Shown: positions 12,747-25,731, counted from the stretch's first letter. The stretch is DNA of 64,000 bases from Psettodes erumei (GCA_016785225.1 JAFBJZ010000915.1:248001-312000), one strand, 5' to 3'. Translations and numbers: made by a program. Notes: generated by a model not told the origin, from the letters alone.

Positions 12747-14063
12747 CACATCAAATACTGTGTGATCTGGCAAATGGGCACAGTGAGCAACATTATACTT
12801 TCAACATACAAGTTTGGTGTGAAAAAATGCATTTTTCCAGAAAAAAGTCTACAGTCTTTTCTTTGCTCAATTAACCCTGCGGCCCTCATTTCCATTTCAC
12901 AAAGAGGTCGTCAATCTGTGGGAGGGTTATCTTCATTTTGGAGGCAGAAAAAGATGAGAGTTGGGGGGGGTTATCCTGTCTAAAAGATAACAGCGCTACT
13001 CTGCCTTATCAGCAGCTGATAAAATCCTACGCTATAGAGCCATATGTGTGTATAGGACTGTGCATATGAGCATGTAGTGTGTGGCCATATGCATGCATTT
13101 ATACTGTATGGAGTGGGGGTTGTTGTTGTGCATCACATTCATCATATCTGGTTTTGGCTGTGTGGCACCTTGCAGCAGGCACAAACCACAGTGGATCTCT
13201 GCATCCACCATGCAAAGCCCTGAACTGAGCGCCCCAAGCGCCATGTTAGGTGCATGTGCCCACTGAGGGGTTAGCTTCAGCTTTGCCCTTTATCCACCGG
13301 CAATCCATTAGCCAGGTTTAAGTCATGCTTTATCAACCCTCCATTAGGAAAATTTGCATTCCATCACACTGAAAACTTGCATTAATGCCACAACGCAAAG
13401 TGGAAGAGGAACGGACGGCAGAGAAAAGAGCAAATAATAAAAAATAAAACGAAATAAAATGGTGCTTTCCGGAGAGTATATTTGTGTGTGTCAGTGTGTG
13501 TGAATGCATCTGCCAGAGTGCTTGAGAAGTGGACACCCATTTAAAAGACACCTGTTCTGAATAAGCTTTTAAATCTGTGCCTACATAGTCAACATGCATT
13601 ACTGACTCTCAAGTGGCTAAAAGCACAGGTCCTGCAGTTTAAGAGATGAAGAGTGACATTTCTCTCAGCTCAAAAATTATTCAACAGCAGTCATTTTCTC
13701 TCACAGGCTAGTCTTTCACATCCACACGGCAGTTTTAAAAGTCTCTCAAAAAGGTATATTTAAGCTTTTGAATAAACAGTTACCCGCAGTATCACATCAT
13801 TTCAGCTTAAAAAAAACACCTCTGGTAAAGTGTGTGTCCCTGTCTTTACTTACACACTGGAATGGTGTAAACATTTCTAATAAATAAATATAAAATACTT
13901 TAAAGACAGCAGGGCTCATTTTCAAAAGAAAATCTACTCTCATCTTTTACACTACATTTTACATGAGCGAAAGAGAGTAAAACTGCCTGTCAGAAATCCA
14001 TATTCAGGTTCAGTCATCTGAATGAGCGATTCCAGCACTTTCAGTCCAACACCTGAAGCTCAC

Positions 14064-14145
14064 CTTCTGCAGCAGCTGGGAGCCAGAGTACTTTGCTGAG
14101 ATGGACTTCATCTCTCCACCAAATGCTGAAGCCCACAGCTTCACC
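14064..14145 (-). CDS. cacna2d3: cacna2d3 coding exon 2
   Basis: An 82-nt exon: one base completing a Val codon plus 27 codons. The acceptor is gctatttgcag and the donor is AAG|gtgagc, ending in phase 0. The encoded peptide starts VKLWASAFGG and ends GSQLLQK, the most conserved N-terminal stretch of alpha2/delta-3. Confidence 0.92.
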
Positions 14146-14559
14146 CTGCAAATAGCACACAGACATACAAGAAATCAGAGATAGTTAATAGATATATGAT
14201 CAGACAGGCTACAACCTAAAGCAGTTAATATGCTGATTTAAAAACTACATTTGATTTTGCATGAACATTAATATATAACCCAGCAAACTGTATATTCTAC
14301 AGCTTAAACATATATCAAAGAGCACTGGCAACGCTATTTTCTTTACATCTGGCGTATCTTCAATCAAGTTTTGATCTGTAACTTTGAGAATCGGCTGATG
14401 CGCGCCACGTTTGCGTAAAAGAGCGTCTACTTACACGGACGGAGGGATGCTTTGGTGGGTGCCTCCCACCTCAGTGACCCTGGTGCTTAGAGTTGACAAA
14501 AGTAAAAGCAGACACGCACACCAAGCACTGGAAAGCACACAGCTCCGGTCCACCTGCAT
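14064..14559 (-). CDS. cacna2d3: Calcium channel auxiliary subunit alpha2/delta-3, N-terminal exons (partial gene)
   Basis: Auxiliary alpha2/delta subunit of voltage-gated calcium channels. The family is secretory, extracellular and membrane-anchored, and it sets channel surface density and gating. Only the first two coding exons are in the window: 14435-14559 and 14064-14145, minus strand. Exon 1 encodes an N-terminus with a Leu-rich signal peptide core (about residues 15-24) and ends at IPPSV. Exon 2 continues VKLWASAFGGEMKSISAKYS and ends in QLLQK. Human CACNA2D3 has IPLSVVKLWASAFGGEIKSI followed by QLLQK, and CACNA2D4 is clearly more distant at the same positions. The splice phase fits: exon 1 ends with GT, exon 2 starts with G, donor gtaagt, acceptor tttgcag. 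The VWA, MIDAS and Cache domains lie outside the window to the left. The start was chosen as the ATG that opens directly into the signal peptide. The paralogue call rests on about 35 residues. Confidence 0.88.
14435..14559 (-). CDS. cacna2d3: cacna2d3 coding exon 1
   Basis: Encodes 41 complete codons plus 2 bases, starting MQVDRSC with a hydrophobic CLLLLL core typical of a cleaved signal peptide. The donor directly after CCGTCCGT is a consensus gtaagt. Intron 1 is only 289 bp (14146-14434). Confidence 0.85.
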
Positions 14560-15030
14560 CTTGGGCAAAATTACCCTCCCTATACGCGCACACAGTGAGT
14601 TTTAGGCTTGTGCTACAACGGTGGATTACGTTCTCTCCCCTCCAGAAAAAACACAAATGGAAAAAAAATTAAAAATGTAGAACATCAAAAGTCACCTATG
14701 CTGACTGACTATATCGTGCATGGCAATTTATTAATCTGTTCTTGGTGTTGGACGAGCGATGTGCCTTTGCAAACGGCAAGATCCTCAGTTGTGTGAGTTA
14801 TCCAAAGTGCTGCGGTGTGGCCCCGCTGACCGGTGCTGTGCACACGGCTTTGCTGCCTCCACGGAAAGTCGAGCTCGACTCCTCTTGCAGGGGAAAGTCC
14901 GCTTAGTCGCTTTGTTCGACCGACCTCACCCACTGAGAGCTCAGAGAGGAGGTTCGGGGGGAACCGGGGAAATCATCAAACGATGCGGCGCACAAGAGCA
15001 CGCCTACTCCTCTGGAGAGGTGCGACTAGC

Positions 15031-15066
<36 letters not shown>

Positions 15067-15100
15067 GCTCTCTCTATGTCTCTCCCCCCCCCCCCTCTCT
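14560..15100 (-). promoter_or_regulatory. cacna2d3: cacna2d3 5' UTR and promoter region, CpG-enriched
   Basis: This sequence lies immediately upstream of the cacna2d3 start codon. CpG dinucleotides rise sharply over about 14.82-15.01 kb (gcggtg, ccgctgaccgg, gtcgagctcg, gttcgaccgacc, gatgcggcgc) against a CpG-poor background. A pyrimidine (TC)n tract bounds it at 15031-15100. The region is consistent with a TATA-less CpG-type promoter. The exact transcription start cannot be read from sequence. ORFs on either strand here are compositional. Confidence 0.55.
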
Positions 15101-15126
15101 CTCACGCACACACACACACACGCAAA
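15031..15126. repeat. (TC)n / poly-C / (CA)n compound low-complexity tract
   Basis: A (CT)n tract of about 30 bases, then CT-rich sequence, a run of about twelve C, another CT block and a short CA tract. On the minus strand this is a GA-rich purine tract just upstream of the cacna2d3 promoter, a composition that can form H-DNA. Confidence 0.85.
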
Positions 15127-16658
15127 CACTTTCTCTCCTCCTTCCTCCCAGAGTCTGAGGATAGGCTACTTAGGATGCCGTTATTGTTGCTGAATTACGC
15201 CATACTTCTGACCTGCTTCTCTCCTTCTCATTCTCGCTCTCTCTCACTCTCCCCCCGACTCATGGGCTCGAATACAAGACTATAATAACTAGCCTTTAGC
15301 TTTCATGTCAAATCAAGTCATGCACTGTATGCTCAGTTCAGTGAAGCAGGAATTACTGCCAAAGTGCTGACGAAAGACAAAGAGGAAGAAGAGAAAGGAA
15401 AGTGTGTGTATATGTTGTAAGAAAACAGAGGGAAGTGAGGGGTGTCCAGCCTCTCGGTGGAAGGACCAGACAATAAGTCAGTTGTGCTGAATAAAAGCAT
15501 GTCAATTTAATGCACTTTGCAGTAGTGATGTGGCGCTGGCAGTGTGTGGGCATATGGGTTGTGAAAAGGGATGAGAGCCCACAGGCAATGGACCCCATGT
15601 GGCAGATCGCATTTCACATAGAGCTGTAAGAATTGTGGCAATGCACTGGGTGGTGATCAGTACTGACTGAATAGCCTATCTCTACATGCAGAAGGGATGC
15701 CCTGTTGATCACAGACGTACCCTATTCACAGAAATCTCACCTTTGACATTAAACATCAGCATGGAGCAGCTGTTACAGACCTGTCACAAGAGACACAAAA
15801 TGCACATTCAGTAAACATATAGATGTTTAAATTAAGTTAATAGTTAAGTATAAATACAAGCAAATTAAGGCAATACTATTAGTATTTGTATTGGTACCAT
15901 ACATCCAGTGGCCATGAAAATATATTCAAGTAAGTGACATGTAAATCATTAAAAAAAAAACGTTAACACCTGATTTTGGCACAGCATTTACTGCTCTTCC
16001 CAGATTTCCAAAAAAAAAGCAACCCTCATGGAACATTCTAATGAGACTACAGTGAAGCGAATGTATAATGTTGTATATAATGTATCTTATAATGACTATA
16101 ATGAAGTCATTCTGCACTGGACAGAACCAATCCAATGTGATGCAGCACACTCAGTGAAAGAAGTATGTTTGAGAGTGACAGGCTGTTAAAACGTATGGAC
16201 CTTATCTTGTAATACTTAATGATAGTTGGAAGACTTGATGTGTAGTAATATTTTATGGTTAAAAGCAAAATCCTCCTTTGAGAGTCAAATGGTTCACATC
16301 GCCATTGGAAATACACCATAGAGCCAAGTAATCTACTTTTAACCTGATAATAGAACACTTGATTCAAACAGATGTTCGCAGTTATTCAGTTTACCTGTGA
16401 AACTTTTTAAATTTGAGTGAAACCCAGCAGCCAAAAGCTTGACAATGATAACATGATTGTATCAGAATATACACACAATTGTCACTCAATACAAGCCACT
16501 TCTGTACTACAGAGCTATGCATTTCCCACTGCGGGGCTTAAACCATTAAATTAAGTTAAAAGGGCACTCCACCAATTTTAGACATGAAGACCAGTTCACT
16601 TGTCATAAGGAGGACTTTTCAGCCTTTAAAAACAGTTGCTATGTCAGTTGTTATTTAC

Positions 16659-16796
16659 CTTTGTGTTCCTGATCACGTCCTCTTCCTTCTGTTTCTTTCT
16701 CGGGATGTTCATACATACCACCAATTCAACATAATCTCCCCTGAGGTAGGAGGATGACATACAGCCTCTAAGACAAGCTTCTTTATTCCTGGAAAC
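16659..16796 (-). other. Candidate orphan exon, 46 codons, unknown product
   Basis: On the minus strand a pyrimidine-rich tract and tttgcag acceptor precede a 138-nt open frame, followed by an AAAG|gtaaat donor. The length is an exact multiple of three. The peptide begins VSRNKEACLRGC and later has MNIPRKKQKEEDVI. I do not recognise it. In phase it could follow a short first exon ending at 25732. It might instead be a lncRNA exon or a chance match to splice consensus. It is not part of cacna2d3, whose exon 1 lies further downstream. Confidence 0.3.
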
Positions 16797-19547
16797 CTGC
16801 AAAAAAAATAAAAAATTAAAAAACAATATCAGCTATGGTAGATGGACTGAGCAGGATTTTTATCCACAAGGCTAAAGTCTCCCCTGTGACCACCCAAGTG
16901 CCAAGTGTTACTGTGTATAAGAATACCAGTAAGCAAAGCAAGGCCATTTCACTTGACAGTACTATGCAGTCTAAATAATCACAGCTGCAGTAAGTGGAGT
17001 GAATGGACAAGTAAAAACTAACATCAAATATGTGAAAGAAAAATACTCTTCAGAACTCTTCAGTATCAGGACTAGAGGGTGACGAGCTTGTCTTTTTGTC
17101 TTCCTGAGCTCTTATTTTTTACTTTCATTCCATCCCGGTCCTATAGCTGTTGACTCATGCAGACCTCTTGTCTCCTGATCTTGTTTCAACTGAAGTATAA
17201 GTGGTGAAATTAATTTCTCTTATTTACACCCAAGGCTTATTTGTTTCTGTCTCACTCCCTTAAAGACAACATAACATTCAACTCATTTCCCATGGGGCGC
17301 CATACACCATCCTATTACACCCTTATGCCTAGTCCATTACAATATATTCTATCCATAACCCAAAAGACACAGCTGGTTTGGCGAGGGAATAACATTGTTA
17401 CAGTCATATTATTCATTGATATAAAAAAAATCTGAAGAAGACTGACTGACCACTTTTCCAGAAAATTCTGGATGATGAATAGATTCATGGATGTGGGAGA
17501 GATACTTGTCCAAGGCAATTTTCTGGATGGATCTAGTGTTGAGGTTGTCCATGAGGTAGGAGGTAAAGTCTGGATTAGCAATGGATTAATTTTTTTTTGT
17601 ACAAAGTATAGCCAACCTTGAAACCAGTGCAGAACAAGCAGTTGCCATGAGGATGACATTTATTAATGTGGTGAGCAAGACCTGAAGCTATTAGAGGACA
17701 AAAAAAAGGTTTTTAGAGAGATGTAGTAATACATTCATAAATAAGTCCTGCACACACTTACAGGCCTCACGTACAAGAATCTGGAGGACAATTAGTCATG
17801 GGTCAAATCAGAGGGAAAAAACATCAAAGACTAATGACCCAGTCTTCTTCTCCTTCTTCACACGCCGGTGACCCCAGCTAACCCCCCATTTCCTCTGTTC
17901 TGAATGCTGTAATTTTGGATTTTGGAGAGCAGAGTACCTTTAACTGGTGGTACCTGCATTGTACCTAGGCATTTCCCTAAAAAGGTTCTGTGCCTGTGAT
18001 AATAATGTCTACCAAGCCAAGATGGAGATGTCTCAAACTTCTATAAGGAGGATATTATACAAACCCCAAGAGTCTATGACCAGTGTGAGAGGAGCAACAT
18101 TGAAGCCATGTTTCCTTTTTCTGTTGTCCATGGTTTGACCTCAGGACTACCAGCTATTCTGTTTCTCCAGTAGCTCATTAGCATCAAGGTCAATTCTGCA
18201 TACCACTGCAGAATAAAGGATCAGTGGAGAGTTGTAAGCGTATTGGCATGTTTGAAGTAGATATGCTGATACTCCAATAGCAGCACATACTGCATGAACT
18301 CATGCTCTCCAAATATGTAGCTTTTCTTCTGCCCTGACATCTTCTTTATCCTTTTTTGGTACTTAAATCATATTACCTAAATTAAGACTGTATCTTGTAG
18401 CATCACAGTGACGGGCATGAGTGAGTATAATGAGCTTCATGATAAAATAAGGGTTATTTTAGGAAATTCCTGTCTTTGGTCAGCCGAACCACATAACTTA
18501 TTCCATCCTACAGATATAACAGTCCCTATTAGAAAACTATTCACAGTGTGTATTTTATGCAGTATGTTTTTTTCTGTTTGTTTTTTTTTTTTCATCTACT
18601 GCAAAGCCAGCACATCTCTGTCCAGACTGGTTTGTATTTACACTAGATGACTGGAGGCAGTAGATCGTGTCTATCGGTGAACGTTGACGTTCTCATCCGA
18701 ATGGACAGTGATGGGCTCAGTTCCCATTAGTGGCTGTGAATTTCAAAGCCCACCATAAATAATTCTTTGTTACTGGGCTCAGAACTCACCTTGCTCCAGA
18801 AATACCTTGCTTAATTCAATTAATAATGAGATGCCAAAGGCTTTTCTCCATCAGCACTGGCAAAGAAACAGACAACTGTATACATTGGGACAGAACATGG
18901 CTGCCTGTGGATTATGCACTGTCACGGATCAAAATATCCACTGCATGCAAGATTCATGGGCGCAGAAAACAAAGACAAATTGCACTAAGCTTGCCATGAT
19001 GAACAGCAGGGGGCACTGGCAGCCTCAACCTCAGAGAGGTGAGCCTCTGCCCAGTGCAGCACCTGTGAAATCAGGGCAGGGAAAATGAATGACTACTGGG
19101 CTTCCCTCCTTTGTTGGAAAGTGTCCTTGAATTAAACAGTTGATCTCTACTGTTGGCAAAGGCTGACTGTGCTTGTACAAATAAGTTATTTGAAAAGGAA
19201 GGTTAAAACAAATGTAAGGCAGATGAAGGCATTTGGGATAAATCCTCTTCAACAGTGGCTGTCAAACCAGCACACTGGGTTGAATAGATGATTAAAAAGC
19301 TTATGCTCGGAGATTGCTTGGATTCTGAAGAGAGATTCCTCTGGTGCTGGTGAAAGGTAGCTTAATTTTCCAGACTGGCATGAACTGCTTTGGGTGTTTA
19401 GATGCCATTTTAACACATTTAGAATAAGTGGGAGAGATTTTCCCTACAGGGTACCATTCACTCACATTTAGGATACTGCTCATTATTCATTATCACATTT
19501 AAAATCTATACATCCTATATGGTATTGGACTATCTATAGCAGATTTT

Positions 19548-19585
19548 TTTCCCTTTTCTCTACATTTTTGTAGAGAAAGGGGAAA
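19548..19585. repeat. Inverted repeat, 16-bp arms, 6-nt loop
   Basis: Arms tttcccttttctctac and gtagagaaaggggaaa flank a 6-base loop. They are complementary at all but one position. The arms are too short for a canonical pre-miRNA. This may be a remnant of a small inverted-repeat element or a chance hairpin. Confidence 0.6.
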
Positions 19586-22500
19586 TAGAGAATATCTGCA
19601 TAAGAGGACATAAGTGGGGCATAACTACAGCTGCTTTGGTCCACAATAAAGCCTTCAGGAGCAAGTCATACATTAGTATCAATTAATTAATCATGTTTTC
19701 CTTAACTGTTTTATGTTTGCATGACATGCTTAGGATTTGAAGCCTTTTCATGACACAATCATGCATGGTATCTCTAAGAGGATAGACTGGTCATTTAATA
19801 GGAGATATGCTGGAAAAGTGTTTTTACCTATAGGAATCCTTTAAATTATATCAAAGTAGCATAATTTCCAAAAGAGTGATTTGTATGATTGCGTATTTCA
19901 AAAATTCTTTCAAGATCAAATGAGTTGACTGAATTTACCAGCAAGGTGCTAGGGAGGAGATGCAGACCTGCACAGTCTTGCATTGGCATCTTATGACAAG
20001 CGGTCGATAGTGAAAAGAAAAGGAAAAGAATAGAAGAGTGGGAAACGAAGAGGTGAGGATGAAAAACAATAGAAGGAGAGCAGCATGGAATGAGTGCTTC
20101 AGGCTTTATTAAAGAACACCAAAGACTAATTTGTCATCCAAAAAATCTTCAGAATGCAATGCATATTAGTGAACATAATTGTGTTTAAAAGCAATTATAC
20201 AGCAGTCATTTCCTTTGGTCAGAGATAAGAATCAGAACATTGAGGCATTTATGAAAGAGAAATGAGCTGACAGAAGACTGCAAGTCCCATAATGGCCAAG
20301 GGACCTGTGATATCACCATACAGTAGTTGACAAAGAACATCATGAAATTCAGAAATGCAGGATGACAACTTCTTAAAACTCTGGACAATCTATGTGCATT
20401 TGGCATGATTCAAGACTCAAATTTGCTTGTATGTTTAAAATGTAATTGTACCTTTGCCAGTGAACTACACTGTGCACAAAGAGAGGATGTTTTGGCAAAA
20501 AACACTGACCATGACCTTTACATATATTTTAAAGTCAACAAGATATACTTCCCCACCACCAAAATGTGTGGCAGCTACAAGAACCTCAATTAGCCAAGTA
20601 ATTAGGTCATATATCAAAACAATGGGAGTGCCTGGGCGAACAGGGGCAGAGATGGTCAGGGAGGAGATGAAAGAAGCAGAAGAGAAAGTGGGTGGATAGT
20701 GTTTAACAAGGACGGGGGGGCAAGGATGTATAGGGAAATGAAGAACACCATGAGGTTGGGTAACGTGTGAAAAGGGAAACATGGAGGATGACAGGAGGAA
20801 GCCATCGGCTTTTAAAAGGCTAAAACAAAAATGAGACGGAGAAGGCGCTAAAGGAAGACAGCCCAGTAAATTGAAAACAACTGGAGCACAGCACGACGGA
20901 GGCAGAGAAAGAGGAAGATTTGCTGGGCCATATAATCTGGTGTTTAAGAGTGTGTTGTGTTAAAAATCAGTATGCGTCATCCTGGTGACAAATCAGCATG
21001 GCTCTCCACACTTATGGTTTGTGAGGGAAATTAAAATCTGGAAAAAAAGGGATCAATGAAAGCATCATACCTGTTAAGAATGTAATACACTTTCAGTAAC
21101 CATAAAAAGGAAAAGAAAGAAACTCCAAACATTCAAGAAATTACAACACCAGGTCACCGAGATGTCAATGTGTTACTGTCTGAATATGTGTGTGTTCGTG
21201 TGCAGGTATGCATGACTTCACACTGTCATGTCTCCACTACTGGCCTCCTGAGGGCCAAAGCATCTCATATCTTACACTTTACAGCATGTCCTCGCACCAG
21301 AGTTGTGCAAAGCAAGCCAGGTAAACAAACAAAAAGCAGGGATTGTGCGAGGGAGATAGACCCATCTTCATAAACGTCAGTAATACTAAAAGCACTATGA
21401 CAACATGCATAATTAAAGACGCTCTACCTAAAAATAGAAGACTGGGAAAGAGAGAGTATAGAAACAAGAGATGAGTGAGAAATGGGAGAAAGGTAGAGAG
21501 AGGTGGCAGGAGGCTGAAGGATGTCTATGGTAATAAAAAAAATCCGGTGCACAAATTGTGCGGATAGTCTGAGTTTTGTATTAGGGAGCAAACTTGTCAA
21601 TTTTCTTCCCCATCTTCAAACAAACAGTGTGAAATGACTCAAGCAGCTGTCTGATTGCCTGAAAGAAAAGACTTGATGAGAGAGGTGGCTTCATTATGTG
21701 GAGAAATAACAGGCCACCAGAAAAGATGTCTGTGATATTTGCATTATTTTGTGTAGCAGATTAAAAACGGCTCAAAGTGCTCTACATTCACGACATGTTC
21801 ACAAGTGATTTGCCCAAAGCATCCCATTCCATTTCAAATTCCCCAGCCACTTCAATTAAAGAAAAAACACCTTGCTGTTACAAGTCCTCTCCTTACCCCC
21901 ATTATTCTCTCTCGCCTTTATTTTCCTGCCCCCATCATCAGCTTATTTCAGACATGCAATCTCCTTTTTATCTTTTTGTTGTGTCTTGTTGGCTGTGCCT
22001 TACTGCACCTTATTAAAATGTATATTTTCAAATCATTTTTCGAAGCCAAACTGTTTGCCTAGAGAACCAGAGCCCTGCCCCTTCTCACAGGAAATTACAG
22101 AGCGACTGAGCAGAACCAGATAGCCCAGACTGCTTTCACTATACTGTGTTACAAAGCTGCAAATCAAGTGACTCAACACTGTACACTTTCAGTCATGACA
22201 TTATAGTTTATCAATGCTTTGCTTTTAAGATTTGCGGCAGCTGTGAAAAGTGATTTTTGGTCTTTTAGAACAGCAAACATTTCTCTCTACAGCCCTCAGT
22301 CTCTACCCAAAAAAACAAAGTACACATACAAAATAACTGAGCACATCTTTCAACAAAGTGTCCGAGCTACAGTGCGGCAGCATATAATGGAACTCCTCCA
22401 ATCCACCCTTGGACTGTTTATTTGTTTAAGCCCCATAGTCTAGGCTGTCTTCTTGATAACCAACTCATTTGCAATGATAACATGCCCAAGAGGCTAAAAT

Positions 22501-24598
22501 GAGGCCATTCACTGCGGCTGTGCTGATAGAGGATGAGGAACCCAGAGCAGAGTCTGTGATTGGCTCAACTGTGCCGTTCAATTAATAGTCGACTCACCGA
22601 GTCCGAACACACGTCAAAGCATCCCATCGGGCCAAATCAATGATTGACAGAGCAGAATAATTCAAAGCACTGAAAGGCCAAGCAATATTATCTCAAGAAT
22701 ATAATGTAATATAATATAAAAAGGAATATGAAAGAACTCAAACATTGAAGCATAAAATAGAAGGAGGTTGGGTGTAGTCCTGCCAGTCTTATTTTAAACA
22801 GGATGCTGCCATCTGGGCCACAGCTAGCTGTGTCAAAAGCGTGTGAAACATGGATTCCCCAAAAGGTCCAACTTAACCCACCTACCATCCTTAGTGTCCT
22901 TCCCATCTCTTGTGCACTCAGAATGCAAAGCAGCTTAGACGGTGGGACCCCGCCACAGTTTGGCTGCAACAAAGGAGTTGTGCGGAGTACCCCGCGGGCC
23001 TATGCTTTCTGGCTGGCAGCTTTACATATAAAACAGGCAGGCCTATCTGTCTCCACACAGGCTGCAGCCACAAAGTCCGAATCCCCAGCTTTGAGCACTC
23101 TGAGGATCCTCGCTCTGGAGTTGTGCACAGGGAGAGATTAACAACAAACAATAAACATGACTTTTCTGCTCATGTCCCAGAGATGGAGGGAAATTATAGA
23201 TCACAGAGGGAAGGTTGGTCAAATAAAAGTCTGTGGTTTCCACTATCAACACAAACAATCTTTGCCCCCACTGTTTAATGCTTTTGATTAACCTTCTTTA
23301 CCTCTCCTTGAGTATTTGTGTACATTACATGTCAGTTTGTTAGCTATGGTGTGGCTAGCTACTACCATTCCAAATGAGCTACTGATGCTACAGGACTCTG
23401 TGCAGCAAATAAAACCCTTTTGAAGTCTTTATTTTGGGGTTCTTCATCGGTCACAATGCATTCAAATTCTAATGCATTGTAAGTAATATGTTCGGAGTTA
23501 CAACATATCAAGAAATAGCCGACAATAACTCACCCAAGCACAAGTAAACAGCGACATCTAGTGCATGTTATATGAAATTAAGCTTTTTAGGTACAGATGT
23601 GAGGGAAACCAAAATGTACAGTAACTATATATTATCTTCATGACTCGCTGAGAACCATCAAAATGTTGATTTTTTTCATCATCAAATAAAATACTTCAAT
23701 TATATTTGACAATTTATGCCAAGAATACAGAATATGTTGAAAAAGGAAAGACAATTTCACTCCACACAGTCACACAGAAAAACTACAAAGAGGTTTAATT
23801 GACATAAATTCATTTTAATGGAGAACAAGAACAAGTGTCACTTTGCACTGTTGTTCTCTTACTGCACTTTACTGAATGCTACAGGACTGTTATCCTGACC
23901 TCTAGTGAATATATTGTAAAAGTGCAATCCATACAGTACTTCTACAAGCAACTTCAGTAACTGCAGTCCTCCTGCTTTAATATCACTGTATTAGACATCA
24001 ACTTGACATAGCAGTTAGTTCCAATACACCTGTGTAACAGCCAAACTTATCTCTGCACATTACAAAACAGGTTATCCCAAAGAATGACTGTTCTGTACTT
24101 TTGGTCCACAGTAGCATAATCATCAAGTACATTTAGATCACTTTGCCCACTGTGCACACAGCTCCAAAACCTACTGACTAGAACTTCATGTAATTTGCTC
24201 AATATTCAAAACATCAGGTAGACTAAAGAAGTCTTTCCACATCATTACAACGTAGAGACAAACACAACACCACTGACCACCTGAGCAAACCACCCAAGCA
24301 CTATTTTTAGATGTAATATCACAGAGTAACAAATAGCAAGTCTCACTCTATGAAAGAGATGTTGCATTTTGAAATATGGGATTTGATTCTAATATTCTAC
24401 TGTATTTAAACAAAGAGGTGTGAATTCTTTTTTAATTGATCTGTTTTTGTACCACAAGCTTTACTGAACAAAGCTATGGTAATGAAAGCAGTAAAGCACC
24501 AGACAAACTGTATGATCACGGTCTCAGATTGAATTCACTCACACAAATGCAGCAAAGCAAAATACAAGGACTTGGCAAGCAGGTGTCAGCATGCTGCC

Positions 24599-24720
24599 TG
24601 TATCCAATCCAATCCAGTTTTATTCGTATAGCGCCAATTCACAACATACATTTTCTCAAGGCACTTTAAAGAGTGAGGTATAGACCTTTACATATTAGAG
24701 AGAGAAGTGCAGTTGCTTTA
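24599..24720 (+). repeat. Teleost interspersed repeat ('tagcgccaattcacaac' type)
   Basis: The string 'ttttattcgtatagcgccaattcacaac...ctcaaggcactttaaag...gtatagacc' matches my memory of a very common fish repeat with the consensus pattern 'tttatttatatagcgccaattcacaac...ctcaaggcrctt'. The family name is not certain. The copy appears truncated on the right. Confidence 0.6.
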
Positions 24721-25731
24721 CAGTGATTCAGTGCTACAGAAAGCTTTGTTTCCCACATCATTTCCACACATTTACAGGCAGTAGTGTGCATGTTACTTGG
24801 AAAATGTATCCCTATCCAATTACTCCATTAACATTACATTAACAATTAAAACAGAAGAAATTAGTTACATTGTTTGATACTTTTTGATCAGCCTGAAACC
24901 ATCAAAGATGCCTTCCCAACAACTTCTACAACCTGTAACATTCCATGAGGTGATTAGAAATTTAACTCTGATGATGAGCCACATCAATTTGCCACTGCTG
25001 AGATGCGGATAGAGCTTAGACGGGGTTGAGTTTAAAAAGCAGTTTCTTTGGTAAATTATTTTATAGTTCCAGGGTATCTTTCAAGATAAAAAACTGTCAT
25101 CATTTAATAATTCAGTTGTCCCTTGTGGTCCCTTGTGATTTGCTTATGATTCTTGTGTGGATTAATGATGGACTTACATAGACTGTTATAAGTCCAAGGC
25201 TGAAAAACTGGAGATAGCAGGCGACTGCCCCATGGCCTCAGAAGAACCAGGTTTATTCCTTATCATTTCTAATTAATACTTAAATTTTGCCATATTTCAT
25301 TAATTTGCTCCACTGTTTGTTGTTGTTTAGTCAGATTGCTATGATTTTTCTGGGTAAGGTTGTACTACATAAGGCTGCAACATTATCAATGTATTTTCTT
25401 TTGTAATCACTGTCAGAAAACAGTGAAACGTGGCCCTCATCACTTCAACAGTCTGAGACACCGAGAGATTTTGAGTTCTCTGTCAAAGGAAACTGTGAAA
25501 ACAATAAACCATTAGTCCGCATTGTTGACAATTACTACAGCGTGACGGCTGGTTTCTGGGTGTTAACGAGGAAAGGCTGACAATAGCAAGCATTCACTGC
25601 AGTCCTGTTAGCGTTCAACGATGAAGGATTCACTGACTGAACAATAACAACTTGCTTCATGCGAGTGGCGAACAAGCAGGCTAAAAAAAAAACACGCACA
25701 CAACATGTCAACAAGACAAGTTTGGCTTTAC

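Larger units (their letters stand above)
1..14063 (-). other. cacna2d3: cacna2d3 intron 2 (partial), no further exon found
   Basis: This stretch lies downstream, on the minus strand, of cacna2d3 exon 2, whose donor is at 14063-14062. I looked for the next expected exon, which in the family encodes a KYKEYEK-like start and an IEEIDGLQ-like motif, and did not find it, so I read the whole stretch as the start of a long second intron. It is AT-rich and holds a SINE near 3.44-3.64 kb, a dimeric repeat near 3.81-4.13 kb, CA/TG microsatellites and a nested palindrome near 12.7 kb. A short coding exon could have been missed. Confidence 0.6.

Noticed and set aside
14759..15285. 144- and 150-codon plus-strand ORFs near 15 kb
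   Set aside because: They overlap in different frames and consist largely of Leu/Ser runs from the (TC)n tract. The region is better read as the CpG promoter of cacna2d3 on the other strand.
22910..23278. 122-codon plus-strand ORF
   Set aside because: No family resemblance and no splice context. Competing ORFs of similar length in other frames and on the other strand indicate chance openness in GC-richer sequence.
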